From positions 1-64,000 of the forward strand of contig NZ_AUDC01000011.1 in NCBI RefSeq assembly GCF_000425265.1: a stretch of DNA of 64,000 bases. Direction: 5' to 3'. Position 1 is the stretch's first letter. Each line of letters begins with the position of its first letter. Below are positions 18,355 to 27,387 of this stretch, piece by piece. Source of the DNA: Maridesulfovibrio zosterae DSM 11974. GTDB taxonomy: Bacteria > Desulfobacterota > Desulfovibrionia > Desulfovibrionales > Desulfovibrionaceae. The notes under the pieces are model-generated. The model was not told the origin of the DNA. It did not search any database and worked only from the letters and a program-made list of their open reading frames with translations. A program made the translations under genes and the position numbers.

Positions 18355-18708
18355 TTATCTGTCTTTTATCTTAGCTGCAATTCTTTCAGCAGCACTTAAT
18401 ACATCTTCCAGATCATAACTGATTGTATTGGCTTCTGATGCCTTCCAATCGCCTAAGGCTTTTTCCAGCCTGACTTTCAAATTATATGCTTCACGAACAG
18501 TCTCGCTCAGGTTTTCAGTCATATCGGCAGACATCATCCCTAAATCCAACCGACCTTTAAGATCATCCACAAGTTCCAAAACCCCGTGTGGAAGACCGGG
18601 AGGTTGCGGCAGCTGCCATGCGGACTCAACCAGATGAGGCCATTTCTTTTCAACTTCGGACTCATCATAAGTCTGGGCCATAACCCTTATCTGAAGCACT
18701 TGTCCCAT
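18355..18708 (-). CDS. Conserved-looking small protein of unknown function upstream of ssb
   Basis: This 117-residue protein starts MGQVLQIRVMAQTYDESEVE and is mostly helical and charged, with a Pro-rich turn (LPQPPGLPHGVLELVDDLKG) and a C-terminal helix AAERIAAKIKDR. No transmembrane segment or catalytic motif is visible. A strong AGGAG precedes the ATG by six bases. The tight spacing to ssb suggests a role linked to DNA metabolism, but that is only context. I do not recognise the family. Confidence 0.8.
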   Translation of the reverse strand: MGQVLQIRVMAQTYDESEVEKKWPHLVESAWQLPQPPGLPHGVLELVDDLKGRLDLGMMSADMTENLSETVREAYNLKVRLEKALGDWKASEANTISYDLEDVLSAAERIAAKIKDR

Positions 18709-18791
18709 CTGAAAGCTCCTTTCCTAATACGGATAAAAAGGGTCCGTCAATGACAACATTTTAGCATAAAGCATGATCACAATCAAAAATC

Positions 18792-19442
18792 CTATTCGTT
18801 CTCTTCCCATTCACTTTGGACTCGATTCACAACTTCCTGAATCTGATTTAACTGGTCAGCGGGACACACGCCTATAAGAGGCTGACCGGCATCTACATTA
18901 TCACCATTCTGAAAATAAACAGAATAAATAAGTCCTTCAGGACCACTATAATTTAAGGCTGTTTCTCTTTTCATGCGAGAAACAATGAAAAGGTCCAGAC
19001 CTTCGGTAACTTTTACAGAACGCTCGCCGGAACCTTTGATCTTAGTATCAACCTCAGGAGTGAAATAGTATTTTGCTTTTTCCGGTGCATTAAAAAGAAA
19101 AAGAGCCTTCTTCAAAATAAGCTGTATCACTTCTTCTTTAGAGAGGAAATGACGAATCTTAATAAGAGATTCTCCTGCTTCAACAAACTGCCCTTCAAGC
19201 TCCTGTCTGATAGAAACAATTTCACCTTTTTCGGGAGCAGTAATAGTCTTAGTGTTTCTTTCACGGGTAAGCTTTGCCAGCACCGTTCCAGATTTTTCCT
19301 TCCACTCTCCACAAGGACCATTAACCTTGTCGCCAACCTTAAGGCCTGAATATTCCACTAGACCTGTATGTGGTACTGAAATTTCAATTTCTTCGTAGGG
19401 TGAAGCCTTAATATCTTCTAGCAACTCTTTAATATTTAACAC
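18792..19442 (-). CDS. Tandem biotinyl/lipoyl-like carrier protein, probable acyl-CoA carboxylase BCCP
   Basis: The protein has 216 residues. Residues 20 to 97 and 126 to 193 each look like a biotinyl/lipoyl hammerhead fold. In the second, GLDLFIVSRMKRETALNYSG aligns with the usual biotin loop (GDTLCIVEAMKMMNEIEA in typical BCCPs), putting Lys158 at the biotinylated position, but the surrounding AMKM is replaced by RMKR. The first domain has no AMKM either. It is the only carrier candidate in the cluster with biotin carboxylase (22088) and the carboxyltransferase fusion (19699). It starts with GTG, with AGAGG eight bases upstream. Confidence 0.7.
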   Translation of the reverse strand: MLNIKELLEDIKASPYEEIEISVPHTGLVEYSGLKVGDKVNGPCGEWKEKSGTVLAKLTRERNTKTITAPEKGEIVSIRQELEGQFVEAGESLIKIRHFLSKEEVIQLILKKALFLFNAPEKAKYYFTPEVDTKIKGSGERSVKVTEGLDLFIVSRMKRETALNYSGPEGLIYSVYFQNGDNVDAGQPLIGVCPADQLNQIQEVVNRVQSEWEENE

Positions 19443-19698
19443 TATATTAACCTCTGAATTATTTCTGACTAATATTTTAACGTAAACGGCAGCAGTCGAT
19501 TACTTACTGTTTTAATGCCGGACATAAAACATACACTATACAGAATACTGCATACATCTCACATAAAGTACGGCTTTGGGAAACTTGCAAACAATACACC
19601 CAAAGTCAACTGTTCATGCAGTCCCTACCACAGAAAACAAATTTAGATAACAACATACATTAGCGAAGGTTTATGTGGACGTCAGGTCATCAAGTGGC

Positions 19699-21951
19699 CT
19701 ATCTATAGTATAAATTCCTACCGCCCATAGTCATTAAGGACTGTTGAATATTTTTAGCCATTTCGCGCCTATCCCATATCCCCTGAATATGCCCTCGCGA
19801 AAGTGCATTCCATGCATTATGATAATCCGGTGGGACAGCAATACCTGTTGTCTCAGCGATAACCCTTGGTCCTGCAAAACCTATTTTCGAAGACCGTATA
19901 CCAAACTGGTAAGGTGAACATCCAAGAAAACTGGCAACTGATCCACCATAAGAATTGGAATCGTAAATAACTAGATACAATCCACCTGCATCTACGTAAC
20001 GACGTAACGCCATAGTACAACGAGGCATCTGAAGAACTCCGTTTGTACCTTCCTGAATTCTAATTCCGGCAGTTCCATGGATATAAGCAATGAGAGGCAG
20101 CTGTTTACGCTGTGCCCGCTCTGTGGCACGAATAATTTTTTCCCCTTCAGCAGCTCCGACCGATCCCCCTCTAAAAGGGGCTGCAAGACAAATGACAACA
20201 GCATTAATATCATTCATGCGTGTTTCAAATGTTATGCAAGCTGAGCGCAAGCCTGTCTTTTTGCGAGCCTCATCAAGTTTCAAGTCAAATCCTTCATAGT
20301 CAATAGGATTTGCTGATTCTATTCCGGAATTAAACTCAAAACCATCGGCGTAATTAAAAACATTATACAGATACCACTGATATTCCATGGGAAAATGGTG
20401 TCCACAATGGCTGCATACCCCAGCAAAATCTCTAAAAAGATCTGGTCCCCAAAGGTCAAGGCAACCTTCTTTAGCAGCATTAGGACAGGAGTACGTCCGA
20501 TCTACACGACCTCGTGGGCTGTTATATTTCCAGCGCCCCTCTTCAAAACAAGGTCCCTGCCCCGGATTAGACAGACAAAATAATTTATCACGAACTTCTG
20601 CTGACATTTTACGCTCAGACAAACATTCGTTATTATTCTTTTGGAGTATTCGTGCAGTGCGCTCTTTAACAAGGTGGGCTTCCGCCTGAATTTCTTCCAT
20701 CCCCTGCTTTGCAGCTCTAACCCCCCGCCCCACGAGATTATAAAAAAACCATGATTTAGTCGCCCAGGCGACTCCCTGAATTGCTGAAACAGTGCGTAAA
20801 AAGATTGACCGGTGGTCCATGTAAGCAGAGGTGGATAACCTGCGAAATTTTTCATAACGCTTCTCGACCAGCCGTTTGCGCGCTCTATGACTCAGAGCCC
20901 AGCGCATGAAAACATCCTCTCCTTCATCGGCATTCTGCTGCTTAAGTGCCATAGCCCGAAAAAGCTTAAGGCCTTTCACTGAAATACATGCTTCATTAGT
21001 CGCTCTTATAACCTCAGTCCGCAACTGCCTGAAAAAATCGTAACTATTCGGTTTTGCACCAAGATCAGGTTCTTGAATAATCCGGTCAATATATCCCATT
21101 CTGAGGTTATCAGCAGCAGTTATAGCCAACCTTTTTGCACATCCAGCAATCAATGTATCACTGACCCTTTCCCCGTCAGTAAGGTTTGCTTCAATTGCTG
21201 CAGCTCCCTCAGGGGAAATAACAGAGTAATAACCATGAGATAGCATTAGCCTGCGGTCGGCAAGACCTATGGCCTCGGCACCGCCTGAACCGCCTTCGGA
21301 AATAACAGATATAATCGGCACATCAATGTTGCCCATCTCATAAATATTTTTGGCAATCTGCTGCGCTGCTCCGGGATAATCTTCTACTGGATATGAACCG
21401 GGAGTGAAAACGTAGGTATGAATAGGTATTCCTTCAGCCTGTGCAACCTTCATGTAATGCAAAGCCTTGGCATTACCCCAAGGTTTTACTGAACCGCCAT
21501 TACGAAATTCCTGCCCATGCCCCTTTTCCTGACCAATTACCATAACAGGCTGGTGAATAATCTTCTGGCCGACTCTACGGGTTATATATGCCTGTGCAAT
21601 GAGCATTGAAGGGTCAATACTGAATTCTCCAAGCCCACCAAGTTCAGTATAATTATCGTAAACATTCTCCAGAATATCTGTAAGACAGATACGTTGCGGA
21701 TGGCGGACAATGCGCACGAAATCCATAGGACTAAGTTCTTTTTCGAGTTTAGATTCAAGGAAAGAAAAAAGATCTTCTAGACGGGAAAGCCTGCGTGCTG
21801 ATTCCTCATTTGAAAAAGAGTTTCGCAATTCACGGAACTCACTTAGCTCAGAACTGAGCATAGCTATATTGGCATTTTCGCCATTACTGAAAATGTCCCT
21901 TATGTAAGTAAGCCGCTCTGAAAGAGCATCTATACGCTTGTCAGTGTTCAT
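19699..21951 (-). CDS. Acetyl-/acyl-CoA carboxylase carboxyltransferase, AccA-AccD fusion
   Basis: The protein has 750 residues. The first 330 or so match the alpha subunit AccA (an N-terminal helical region, IIHQPVMVIGQEKGHG, YPVEDYPGAAQQIAKNIYEM, SEGGSGGAEAIG, SPEGAAAI). After a linker of about 120 residues, the C-terminal part matches AccD: a zinc-ribbon-like CPNAAKEGC plus CSHCGHH, then CLAAPFRGGSVGAAEGEKII, the TAGIRIQEGTNGVLQMPRC crotonase core and GFAGPRVIAETTG. It transfers carboxyl from biotin to an acyl-CoA, which makes malonyl-CoA if the substrate is acetyl-CoA. The order alpha-then-beta is unusual for fusions. Its partners are the biotin carboxylase upstream and the carrier downstream. 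Confidence 0.88.
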   Translation of the reverse strand: MNTDKRIDALSERLTYIRDIFSNGENANIAMLSSELSEFRELRNSFSNEESARRLSRLEDLFSFLESKLEKELSPMDFVRIVRHPQRICLTDILENVYDNYTELGGLGEFSIDPSMLIAQAYITRRVGQKIIHQPVMVIGQEKGHGQEFRNGGSVKPWGNAKALHYMKVAQAEGIPIHTYVFTPGSYPVEDYPGAAQQIAKNIYEMGNIDVPIISVISEGGSGGAEAIGLADRRLMLSHGYYSVISPEGAAAIEANLTDGERVSDTLIAGCAKRLAITAADNLRMGYIDRIIQEPDLGAKPNSYDFFRQLRTEVIRATNEACISVKGLKLFRAMALKQQNADEGEDVFMRWALSHRARKRLVEKRYEKFRRLSTSAYMDHRSIFLRTVSAIQGVAWATKSWFFYNLVGRGVRAAKQGMEEIQAEAHLVKERTARILQKNNNECLSERKMSAEVRDKLFCLSNPGQGPCFEEGRWKYNSPRGRVDRTYSCPNAAKEGCLDLWGPDLFRDFAGVCSHCGHHFPMEYQWYLYNVFNYADGFEFNSGIESANPIDYEGFDLKLDEARKKTGLRSACITFETRMNDINAVVICLAAPFRGGSVGAAEGEKIIRATERAQRKQLPLIAYIHGTAGIRIQEGTNGVLQMPRCTMALRRYVDAGGLYLVIYDSNSYGGSVASFLGCSPYQFGIRSSKIGFAGPRVIAETTGIAVPPDYHNAWNALSRGHIQGIWDRREMAKNIQQSLMTMGGRNLYYR

Positions 21952-22087
21952 ATTTAAAAGACGCTCTTAGCACTTTGATTGGTGATTTCGCCTCCGGTAG
22001 CCAAAGCGGACATTCCCCTTTGCTAACCACAGCTGCAAAGCCATTACATCACAGCTGAAAACAATGTGTATGATTAAATTAAGACAG

Positions 22088-23506
22088 CTAAAATTCAAGT
22101 AATCCTGAAGTCTTATCAATCAGATAAGAAATATTTGATTCTAAAGGTCTACCAGACCTGTCAAAACCATTTAAAATTAATTCTTCCAAGAATTGCACTC
22201 CTCGCCTGCGTGCCTGCTCAAGAGTGCCTCCACGCACAATTGCGAGAGCCAGATTGGGATCAAATTCAGTAGGGATATCATAATCGCGGTCAGTCGGAAC
22301 CTGAGTATAAACGCTGAGCCAATCATGTTCGTTCCAACCAAATTCTGTAATTCGGCCTACCCACGGATTAAAATAATTATCAGGATTTTCCGCTATAATC
22401 CGATACTCCAAGGCAACCCCGCCAAGTGTAACATTATCCTGAGCATATTCCATAGACTCTCCCAGACCAAGTCGAACCTGCTCACGCACAATATCAACAT
22501 CATCATTACCATCAATCGCAGCAATGGAAGCAGAAACACCATTTTCAACCTGAATACGGGTATTTACTTCCATAAGAAATGGTTCACCACGCGGAGTTAC
22601 AATCCATTCCCACGTACCGACGTTATCGTAAGCCACTTCGCGGGCCATGGACAGAGAATGAGCTGTGATATTTTCCATTACCTCGGCAGCATTAAAAATA
22701 TAATTTATCTCATCAGGAGCAAAACCGGGGGCAACTTCAATGCGTTTCTGATTCCCATTACTTTGTACCGAACAATTGCGAGTACCAAAATGAACATGCT
22801 TCTTTCCACTACGCTCGGATACAATCTGTACTTCAAGATGATTAAAGCCGTAAATACGCTGCTCAATTAACACGCCTTCATCATTAAACTGCCGTTTTGC
22901 GTAGTTACGAATACGTCTGTAAACAGACTTAAATTCATCAGGATCAGTAACTTCTTCAATCCCCATACCTCCACCGCCGGCAGAAGCTTTGACCATTATA
23001 GCCGGGGCCTGAAAGCCCTGCTCACGCTGAAAAGAGAAAAGACTTTCCGCAAGTTCTACAGCCTCAAGTTCATCATAGATCGGGCTGTCAGAACCGGGAA
23101 CGGTAGGAACGCCCAGACTGCGGGCTAAGCGCTTGGTATTAATTTTGTCACCAAGCTCTTGAATAATCCACCATGATGGACCAATAAATATTAATGGATT
23201 ATTTCTATCAACAACTCTGCGGGCAAACCTGAAATCCTCAGCAAAAAAACCATATCCAGGGTGAATAGCTGTTGCATTACATCTGTCCGCTACGCTGAAA
23301 ATTTCATTAGCATCGCGATATGAACTAATTCTGAAAAGGCTGTTTTCCCCACCTTCATCACGCGCAAAACGTACATGCCCACTATCGATGTCAGCTTCAG
23401 TATAAACACAGGTAAAATCCTGACCAAGCTCAACACAGGCTTTGGCTATCCTGATCGCAATCTCACCACGGTTGGCAATTAAAACTTTGTGCTCAGCTTT
23501 ATACAC
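22088..23506 (-). CDS. accC: Biotin carboxylase subunit of acyl-CoA carboxylase
   Basis: The 472-residue ATP-grasp protein starts KVLIANRGEIAIRIAKAC and contains IHPGYGFFAEDFRFAR. It has the Gly-rich loop KASAGGGGMGIEEV and the family landmarks HLEVQIVSERSGKKHVHFGT and RNCSVQSNGNQKRIEVAPGF, with EVNTRIQVENGVSA as the catalytic segment. It carboxylates biotin on the carrier protein using ATP and bicarbonate. The start is GTG. It is the first gene of a probable accC - accAD - carrier set, with gaps of about 140 and 260 bp. Small changes (EVN for EMN, QSNGNQ for QRRHQ) are within family variation. Confidence 0.92.
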   Translation of the reverse strand: MYKAEHKVLIANRGEIAIRIAKACVELGQDFTCVYTEADIDSGHVRFARDEGGENSLFRISSYRDANEIFSVADRCNATAIHPGYGFFAEDFRFARRVVDRNNPLIFIGPSWWIIQELGDKINTKRLARSLGVPTVPGSDSPIYDELEAVELAESLFSFQREQGFQAPAIMVKASAGGGGMGIEEVTDPDEFKSVYRRIRNYAKRQFNDEGVLIEQRIYGFNHLEVQIVSERSGKKHVHFGTRNCSVQSNGNQKRIEVAPGFAPDEINYIFNAAEVMENITAHSLSMAREVAYDNVGTWEWIVTPRGEPFLMEVNTRIQVENGVSASIAAIDGNDDVDIVREQVRLGLGESMEYAQDNVTLGGVALEYRIIAENPDNYFNPWVGRITEFGWNEHDWLSVYTQVPTDRDYDIPTEFDPNLALAIVRGGTLEQARRRGVQFLEELILNGFDRSGRPLESNISYLIDKTSGLLEF

Positions 23507-23533
23507 TTAAAAACCACCACAACTAGTTATTGG

Positions 23534-23905
23534 CTATTTGCATGCACCATTTTTCTTACGCAGCAGAATCATCCGTTTCTGTACTTCAAGGACCAATTTA
23601 TCAAGACGTTCTTCCTGATACTTATCCAAATCAACAAAAACACAACCCATAAGCCCATCACCAATATCTCGAACAACTTTAGCTTCAAGATTTGATAAAA
23701 GAACCTTTTTGCCCAAAATAAATTCTATTTCAAACTGCTCATCAACATTAAACGGCTCTTTTCCTGAAGAAAAAGCCAATCCGTTTACGCTAAAATCTTT
23801 AACACTATAAGCCCCGGTGCGACCCGTAATTTTAATGACAAGCCCCGGAAGACTCGTCCGGAATGCACCTCTGGCCTGATTTTTACTTTCAAATAAAATT
23901 TCCAT
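23534..23905 (-). CDS. PilZ-domain protein downstream of motAB
   Basis: The 123-residue protein carries a PilZ fold: an Arg-rich start (RGAFRTSLPGLVIKITGR) and DFSVNGLAFSS, corresponding to the (D/N)xSxxG part of the c-di-GMP binding signature, followed by beta strands and a C-terminal helix. I start it at the ATG at 23905, which has GGAG six bases upstream; the open frame to 23962 extends into the motB end. Being in the same direction 56 bp after motB, it is a good candidate for a c-di-GMP-responsive modulator of the motor. Confidence 0.82.
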   Translation of the reverse strand: MEILFESKNQARGAFRTSLPGLVIKITGRTGAYSVKDFSVNGLAFSSGKEPFNVDEQFEIEFILGKKVLLSNLEAKVVRDIGDGLMGCVFVDLDKYQEERLDKLVLEVQKRMILLRKKNGACK

Positions 23906-23961
23906 TACGCTCTCCAAATAATGTTCAACAGTTTTAGAAAGTCCCGCCGAACAACCATACA

Positions 23962-24711
23962 TTATGGTCCTGTCAGTATCTTATCCAGTACAAATTCTAC
24001 CCGCCTGTTTCGCATACGATTTTGCGGAGAATTATTAGGTACTAACGGTTCCATCTCCCCTAACCCCGTAGCCGTCAATCGATTCGGCTTAAGACCTAGC
24101 TTCATTAAAAACCTTAAAACATTTACTGCTCGTAAGGAAGATATTTCCCAGTTATCTTTAAGCCTGCTACCCTTACCCGGCTGGGTATTATCAGTGTATC
24201 CTTTAATATTAATATACTGATCGGGATGCTTCAAAAAGAAATCTTTAAGAGCCTTAATTGCGTCTTGTCCTTTCTTAGTCAACGTAACACGCCCCGGCTT
24301 AAACAGTACATCAGCAGGCAACTTGATCGTAATTTGTCCATCTTCAAATTTTGCACTCAAAATGCCTGCCACACCCTTGGTGGTCTGAAGATACTTCACA
24401 GATTCAAAAACCTTACGCTGAGCCTTGATAATCTGTCTGCGGGTCATAACCTGATTAAGAATAGCCCCGGCCTCTTCTCTTTCGACTCGACTGGTAGCAA
24501 CCTTATTCATTTTACCGGTGATAGCCTGTGTTACAGACTGAAAAGTCATGTCAAATTTTTTAGCATCAATCTCAGACATTGAATAAAGCAAAATGAAGAA
24601 GACCAGCAGAAGCATGGATAAGTCAGCAAAAGTAGTTATCCACTCATTAGTATCGTCTTCGTCTTCCGGATCATCAATTACGAGCATCCCTTTAGTCAGA
24701 TCATCACTCAT
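23962..24711 (-). CDS. motB: Flagellar motor stator protein MotB
   Basis: The 249-residue protein has one N-terminal transmembrane helix with the proton-carrying Asp in FADLSMLLLVFFILLYSMSE, then a plug/linker region. An OmpA-like peptidoglycan-binding domain at about residues 125 to 245 contains INIKGYTDNT, WEISSLRAVNVLRFL and NRRVEFVLDK. It anchors the MotA/MotB stator to the cell wall. The start lies 3 bp after the motA stop. Confidence 0.95.
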   Translation of the reverse strand: MSDDLTKGMLVIDDPEDEDDTNEWITTFADLSMLLLVFFILLYSMSEIDAKKFDMTFQSVTQAITGKMNKVATSRVEREEAGAILNQVMTRRQIIKAQRKVFESVKYLQTTKGVAGILSAKFEDGQITIKLPADVLFKPGRVTLTKKGQDAIKALKDFFLKHPDQYINIKGYTDNTQPGKGSRLKDNWEISSLRAVNVLRFLMKLGLKPNRLTATGLGEMEPLVPNNSPQNRMRNRRVEFVLDKILTGP

Positions 24712-24714
24712 AGA

Positions 24715-25467
24715 CTACTCCCCAGCTCTATCTCTAGGTGCCTGAAATGAAGATAACTTTTCATATACAAGTCGTGGGTTATTATTCTCAAGGATAGATT
24801 TTGCTCCCTCAAAAATAATTTCAAGATGCAATTGCTCCTGAAGAGTTCTAGCCTTAAGTTTAGCTCCGATAGGAATAAAAAGAAGCGTTGCAAGCAAAGA
24901 TCCGTAAAAAGTCGTCAAAATAGCAACTGCCATTGCAGGACCGATAGATGCCGGATCTTCAAGGTTTGACAGCATCTGAACCAGACCGATAAGAGTCCCG
25001 AGCATACCGAATGCAGGAGCAAGACCGGCAAGGCGCTTATAAACATCCTGTGCAATTTTATGACGCCTTTTCATGGCAGAAATCTCAATCTGCAAAGTGG
25101 CACGAATAAGTTCAGGATCAGCATTATCAGCAATCAGCTGGCATGATTTTCTTAAAACAACATTTTCCGTCTGAACATTTTCAAGAGCGATAAGTCCTTC
25201 ACGGCGGCTGATTTCGGCAACCTTAACCATGATATTAACAACTTCATTAACCTTAACTTTTCTTGAGGAAAATGCCTTAAAGCCCGCAACCATGGCCTGT
25301 ATGACTTCTTCAAAGGGGAAAGCAACGCAGATGGATGCCAATGTACCACCAATAACAATCATCATACCGGGAACATTGACAAAAACATCAACAGCTCCAC
25401 CAATAAAAATTGCCCCCACAACCAGAGAAAGTCCCACAAGCATTCCGATTAAAGTGGAAAAATCCAT
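24715..25467 (-). CDS. motA: Flagellar motor stator protein MotA
   Basis: The 250-residue protein has four predicted membrane helices: residues 5 to 25, 33 to 52, about 150 to 172, and 182 to 205. The cytoplasmic loop carries REGLIALENV and the conserved GLAPAFGMLGTLIGLVQML segment. It forms the ion channel of the stator with MotB. An ATG start follows GAGAACGGG. It is divergent from the purine nucleoside phosphorylase gene. Confidence 0.95.
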   Translation of the reverse strand: MDFSTLIGMLVGLSLVVGAIFIGGAVDVFVNVPGMMIVIGGTLASICVAFPFEEVIQAMVAGFKAFSSRKVKVNEVVNIMVKVAEISRREGLIALENVQTENVVLRKSCQLIADNADPELIRATLQIEISAMKRRHKIAQDVYKRLAGLAPAFGMLGTLIGLVQMLSNLEDPASIGPAMAVAILTTFYGSLLATLLFIPIGAKLKARTLQEQLHLEIIFEGAKSILENNNPRLVYEKLSSFQAPRDRAGE

Positions 25468-25576
25468 AGAATCCCGTTCTCTTTTCAGTTAGTAGTGAAT
25501 CCGGTAGGCAGAAAAAACGTATGAACCCCGATTCTATCTGCCCATTAAATCAACAATCAAACCACGAGTAACACCT

Positions 25577-26404
25577 ATGTCCTCCCCAGAATCTATAAGT
25601 ACTATTAGCAGGCATATACTAGAAAAGATAGATAATTTTCAACATGGTACAACCGGAATCATTCTTGGTTCCGGTCTAGGAGAAGCCATTACCAAGCTGG
25701 ATAAATCTATAACAATACCCTACTCTGAAATTCCTGGCCTCCCTCAATCTACAGTCAAAGGACACAGCGGCTCTCTGATCTACGGCTTTATTAATGAAAA
25801 ACCTATACTTGTCTTTAGCGGCCGTTTTCATCTTTATGAAGGATACAGTGCCGCAGAAGCCTGCACTACTGTACGGGTCATGGGAGAAATGGGTATTAAA
25901 AGAATATTCATTACTAATGCCGCAGGCGCACTTAATCCCCAGTACGACGCTGGAGATCTCATGCTGATAACTGATCACATCAACCTCACAGGACAATCTC
26001 CTCTTACTGGTCCAAATCATAATAACTGGGGATTACGCTTTCCTGACATGAGTAAAGTATACTGCAGTGAACTACGTAAAATAGCCCTTGAAGCCGCAAA
26101 AGCCGTTTCTGTCCGCCTTGAACGTGGTGTATATATGCAGATAAGCGGTCCCAATCTTGAAACACCTGCGGAAACCCGCATGTACAAAATGATGGGCGCG
26201 GATGCTATAGGAATGTCTACAGCGATTGAAGCGGTTGCCGCTGTACATATGGGTATCAAAGTTATGGGTATTACATGCCTGACTAACAAAAATCTGCCAG
26301 ACTGCATGGCCGAAACAACCCATGAAGCTGTAATCGAACAAGCTACCAAATCATCTGCTGCAATGTCCTCTTTGATGAAAGAAATTATTTCTCGCTTGGA
26401 TTAA
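25577..26404 (+). CDS. Purine-nucleoside phosphorylase, class I trimeric type
   Basis: The 275-residue protein has the PNP signature: GIILGSGLGEAI (phosphate loop), SGRFHLYEGYSAAEACTTVR, ITNAAGALNPQYDAGDLMLI, GVYMQISGPNLETPAETRMY and IGMSTAIEAVAA, with CLTNKNLP near the end. It splits purine nucleosides with phosphate into base and ribose-1-phosphate for salvage. The weak GAG nine bases upstream fits the ATG. Whether it prefers methylthioadenosine cannot be told; the Asn in LTNKNL points to inosine/guanosine. Confidence 0.92.
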   Translation: MSSPESISTISRHILEKIDNFQHGTTGIILGSGLGEAITKLDKSITIPYSEIPGLPQSTVKGHSGSLIYGFINEKPILVFSGRFHLYEGYSAAEACTTVRVMGEMGIKRIFITNAAGALNPQYDAGDLMLITDHINLTGQSPLTGPNHNNWGLRFPDMSKVYCSELRKIALEAAKAVSVRLERGVYMQISGPNLETPAETRMYKMMGADAIGMSTAIEAVAAVHMGIKVMGITCLTNKNLPDCMAETTHEAVIEQATKSSAAMSSLMKEIISRLD

Positions 26405-26457
26405 AGGGACTGTCATTTTAATGGCTTAATTTGCCGTCGCCTATAAATAATCCTAAA

Positions 26458-26507
26458 ATGCCACGGATTCAAGGGGCTGTATACACAACTCTTTTTATCC
26501 GTGGCAT
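26458..26507 (+). repeat. 11-bp perfect inverted repeat with 28-base loop
   Basis: ATGCCACGGAT at 26458 to 26468 is repeated inverted as ATCCGTGGCAT at 26497 to 26507. It lies between the phosphorylase stop and the lipoprotein start (26579). No T-run follows the right arm on the plus strand, so it is a poor intrinsic terminator; it may be an attenuator or mRNA-stability structure. Confidence 0.6.
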
Positions 26508-26578
26508 CTTCATTGCTACCTGTTTAACAGCAGCAAATCTATGCCCTTTTGCAGATATTATTAAATGGGGAACTTTTC

Positions 26579-27256
26579 ATGAAAACCAAAAAATTATTCA
26601 TAATTATAGCTTCGACAGCTCTTATGGCAGCCGCAGCATGTTCTGGGTATCAGGAACGTACACTAGACTACCTTGGGAAACGTCCTACAACAGGATCTTT
26701 TTTTAAAGAAGATGCAACGCCCATGGTAACAATAAACTACAAAGCAGGAACCCAGATAGCCAATCAGCTTGAAGAAAGACTGCCACCGGGGTCCCCTATA
26801 ACTGTTACTATGTTCCGCATGCGCGGCAGCCAACTGCAAACAGACTTTGCAAAAGTGCTTACCGAACAGCTTGCATCAAGAATTGCTCAAGAGGGATTTG
26901 CTATTGTTGCTGACAGTTCTAAATTTCCAATGACTGCTTTAGATGATGATTTTGCTCCGCCTGAAAGATGTGTTCTTGCTGGGGCGTATTCAGTTGGCCC
27001 GGAAATTATCTCTATCACAGCCGCAGTCACAACAGTCAGCGATGGAGAAATTCTCGGATCATATGACTGGACAGTGCCGCTTAACTCGAAAACAAGAGCT
27101 CTGTTACCTATAAAAGAGTCACCATACATAGAACCCATGGTTAACACATCTGGGCCCATTGAAAAAACAGAAGCTGCTCCCAATAATTTCACGCCGCAAT
27201 TCGAAACAGGATTACATAATAGAACTCCAGGTTTTGAGCAGAATATTATGGATTAG
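26579..27256 (+). CDS. Lipoprotein with a FlgO-like domain
   Basis: The 225-residue protein begins MKTKKLFIIIASTALMAAAA followed by CSG, a clear lipoprotein signal. The mature part contains GTQIANQLEERLPPGSPITV, DFAKVLTEQLASRIAQEGFA and GAYSVGPEIISITAAVTTVS, resembling FlgO-type outer-membrane lipoproteins linked to the flagellum in other bacteria. The likeness is moderate. A GGGGA lies eight bases before the ATG at 26579; the reading frame upstream to 26549 has no ribosome site. A strong bidirectional terminator follows. Confidence 0.75.
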   Translation: MKTKKLFIIIASTALMAAAACSGYQERTLDYLGKRPTTGSFFKEDATPMVTINYKAGTQIANQLEERLPPGSPITVTMFRMRGSQLQTDFAKVLTEQLASRIAQEGFAIVADSSKFPMTALDDDFAPPERCVLAGAYSVGPEIISITAAVTTVSDGEILGSYDWTVPLNSKTRALLPIKESPYIEPMVNTSGPIEKTEAAPNNFTPQFETGLHNRTPGFEQNIMD

Positions 27257-27303
27257 CTGAAGAAAGATAAGCCTCTAAAAACTTGATTGCTTTTTTATAA
27301 CTA

Positions 27304-27342
27304 AAACGGGAAAATACATATTTAATATGTATTTTCCCGTTT
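27304..27342 (+). terminator. Strong bidirectional hairpin terminator
   Basis: AAACGGGAAAATACATATT and its exact complement AATATGTATTTTCCCGTTT form a perfect 19-bp stem. It sits between the convergent lipoprotein and ferredoxin-like genes and could serve both. Confidence 0.8.
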
Positions 27343-27387
27343 AGCGTTTAAATCTTCGCAACTGCGTGGCTATAATAAATTACTAAT

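Noticed and set aside
22193-22870. A 225-codon plus-strand frame inside accC
   Set aside because: It lies fully antisense to the biotin carboxylase, has no motif or ribosome site and looks like codon shadow.
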